DNA of 5,211 bases from NCBI GenBank assembly GCA_016179995.1, contig JACPCC010000080.1:1-5211 (forward strand), read 5' to 3'. Source of the stretch: Candidatus Woesearchaeota archaeon. Lineage in GTDB: Archaea > Nanobdellota > Nanobdellia > Woesearchaeales > GW2011-AR9. Positions 4,480-5,211 of the stretch are shown one piece after another. How positions within the stretch are numbered: position 1 is the first letter of the stretch; each line of letters starts with the position of its first letter. Made by a program: the position numbers and the translations under genes. The notes below the pieces were generated by a model. That model worked only from the letters and a program-made list of their open reading frames with translations. It did no database searches and was not told where the DNA came from.

Positions 4480-5151
4480 ATGTCCTCTAAACACATCCCA
4501 CTATTATTATTAGCTAGTTTTACTTCTTTTGCTGATTTTAATTACATCCAAACAGAAGTATCATCAAAACAAGAGAATAGAGAGAACTTAGCAGTTAACT
4601 TTTCCAGAGAACAGATGATCAGTCAGCTTAATGAAAACATTTCCGTTTTAACACTAGATCAAAGAATAGATTATATTGCTAAAAATATAGTTTTACCTCC
4701 AGAAAAACAGCAAAGTAAAATTATGGCACAAGGTAATTGTAATATCTATTTCTTGGATTTAGCACAAGTGGAAAAACCACGGGGAATATTACAAATACAT
4801 CTTACTAAATCAATCTCAAATGCCCACTGTTCTGAAAATGGTCAAATGGGTTTTATTTATCATTTAACTAAAGATTTTGACGGCTTTGTCATTTTTTCTA
4901 ATGTTAATGTAAAAAATAAAAGCTATGACCTTTATCTCATGCCTGCACAATCTCGTCTTTATCAAGGAGAAGTTAGCATAGATTATGCACAAAAATGTGA
5001 AACTGTAATTCATGACAAACCTGACCGTGCTAAATTATGCCAACAGATGGCCGAAACTATAATTGAGAAAGTAACTCGTCAAGCGATATTGTATTATCAA
5101 AAATTACAATTGCAGGCTGATATTAAACAAATATCACCAAATATAAACTAA
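4480..5151 (+). CDS. Hypothetical, probably exported four-cysteine protein
   Basis: A 223-residue protein I do not recognise. The N-terminus MSSKHIPLLLLASFTSFADF looks like a short signal peptide: one lysine, a hydrophobic core at 6-15, and possible cleavage after A18. The mature part starts polar, with helices at about 42-72. It continues with a beta-rich section (86-170, for example CNIYFLDLA, GILQIHLTK, GFIYHLT, FDGFVIFSNV, YDLYLMPA) and ends in a long helix (180-213). Cysteines 87, 117, 173 and 187 could form two disulfides, consistent with life outside the cytoplasm. It diverges from the rpl21e operon and is followed by no further gene in view. The signal is short and would need a predictor; cytoplasmic location is not excluded. 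Confidence 0.72.
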   Translation: MSSKHIPLLLLASFTSFADFNYIQTEVSSKQENRENLAVNFSREQMISQLNENISVLTLDQRIDYIAKNIVLPPEKQQSKIMAQGNCNIYFLDLAQVEKPRGILQIHLTKSISNAHCSENGQMGFIYHLTKDFDGFVIFSNVNVKNKSYDLYLMPAQSRLYQGEVSIDYAQKCETVIHDKPDRAKLCQQMAETIIEKVTRQAILYYQKLQLQADIKQISPNIN

Positions 5152-5211
5152 TTAAATATTTACTTTAACTGATTATCTAACACTTTTAGTGTAATTGAAT
5201 ATTCTTCAAAT

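Overview
The window is a stretch of an AT-rich archaeal chromosome. Archaeal/eukaryotic-type ribosomal protein L21e, RNA polymerase subunit Rpo4 (RpoF) and a DUF655 protein lie in a row on the minus strand. Promoters are of the BRE/TATA type, with TATA boxes about 26 bases upstream of starts. The KGD/RGD class III signal peptides and the number of small unrecognised proteins suggest a DPANN-type lineage, perhaps Woesearchaeota-like. The lineage is inference; the archaeal assignment is secure.

Layout, left to right. Positions 1-91 hold no gene I can support. A small winged-helix protein lies at 92-364 (minus). Two adjacent paralogous pilin-like or membrane-anchored beta-sandwich proteins follow, both minus: 1052-1609 is first in the transcript and 464-1033 second, 18 bases apart. 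The 1616-1789 gap is a divergent promoter region. The same 11-base promoter core occurs there in both orientations, and two copies of an 11-base direct repeat bracket the pilin TATA box. To the right, on the plus strand, are a helical protein of unknown function (1790-2185) and a 142-residue protein with a HECCH zinc-peptidase signature (2272-2700). Both appear to be leaderless.

Positions 2701-2891 separate two convergent genes. They hold a strongly paired element of about 167 bases (2704-2870), with a long closing stem and a predicted three-way junction. It matches no RNA family I can name. It could be a structured RNA, a short TIR-bounded element or a two-way terminator.

The minus-strand housekeeping operon rpl21e-rpo4-DUF655 (4221 to 2892) couples translation and transcription genes in the usual archaeal order. 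The ksgA/dim1 gene that often follows DUF655 is absent, and the paired element sits in its place. The 4222-4479 gap is a second divergent promoter region with a hairpin and a 13-base tandem repeat. The last gene (4480-5151, plus) encodes a probably exported four-cysteine protein of unknown function.

The best candidates for something undescribed are the 2704-2870 element, the compact HECCH protein, and the paired pilin-like operon with its bracketed promoter.
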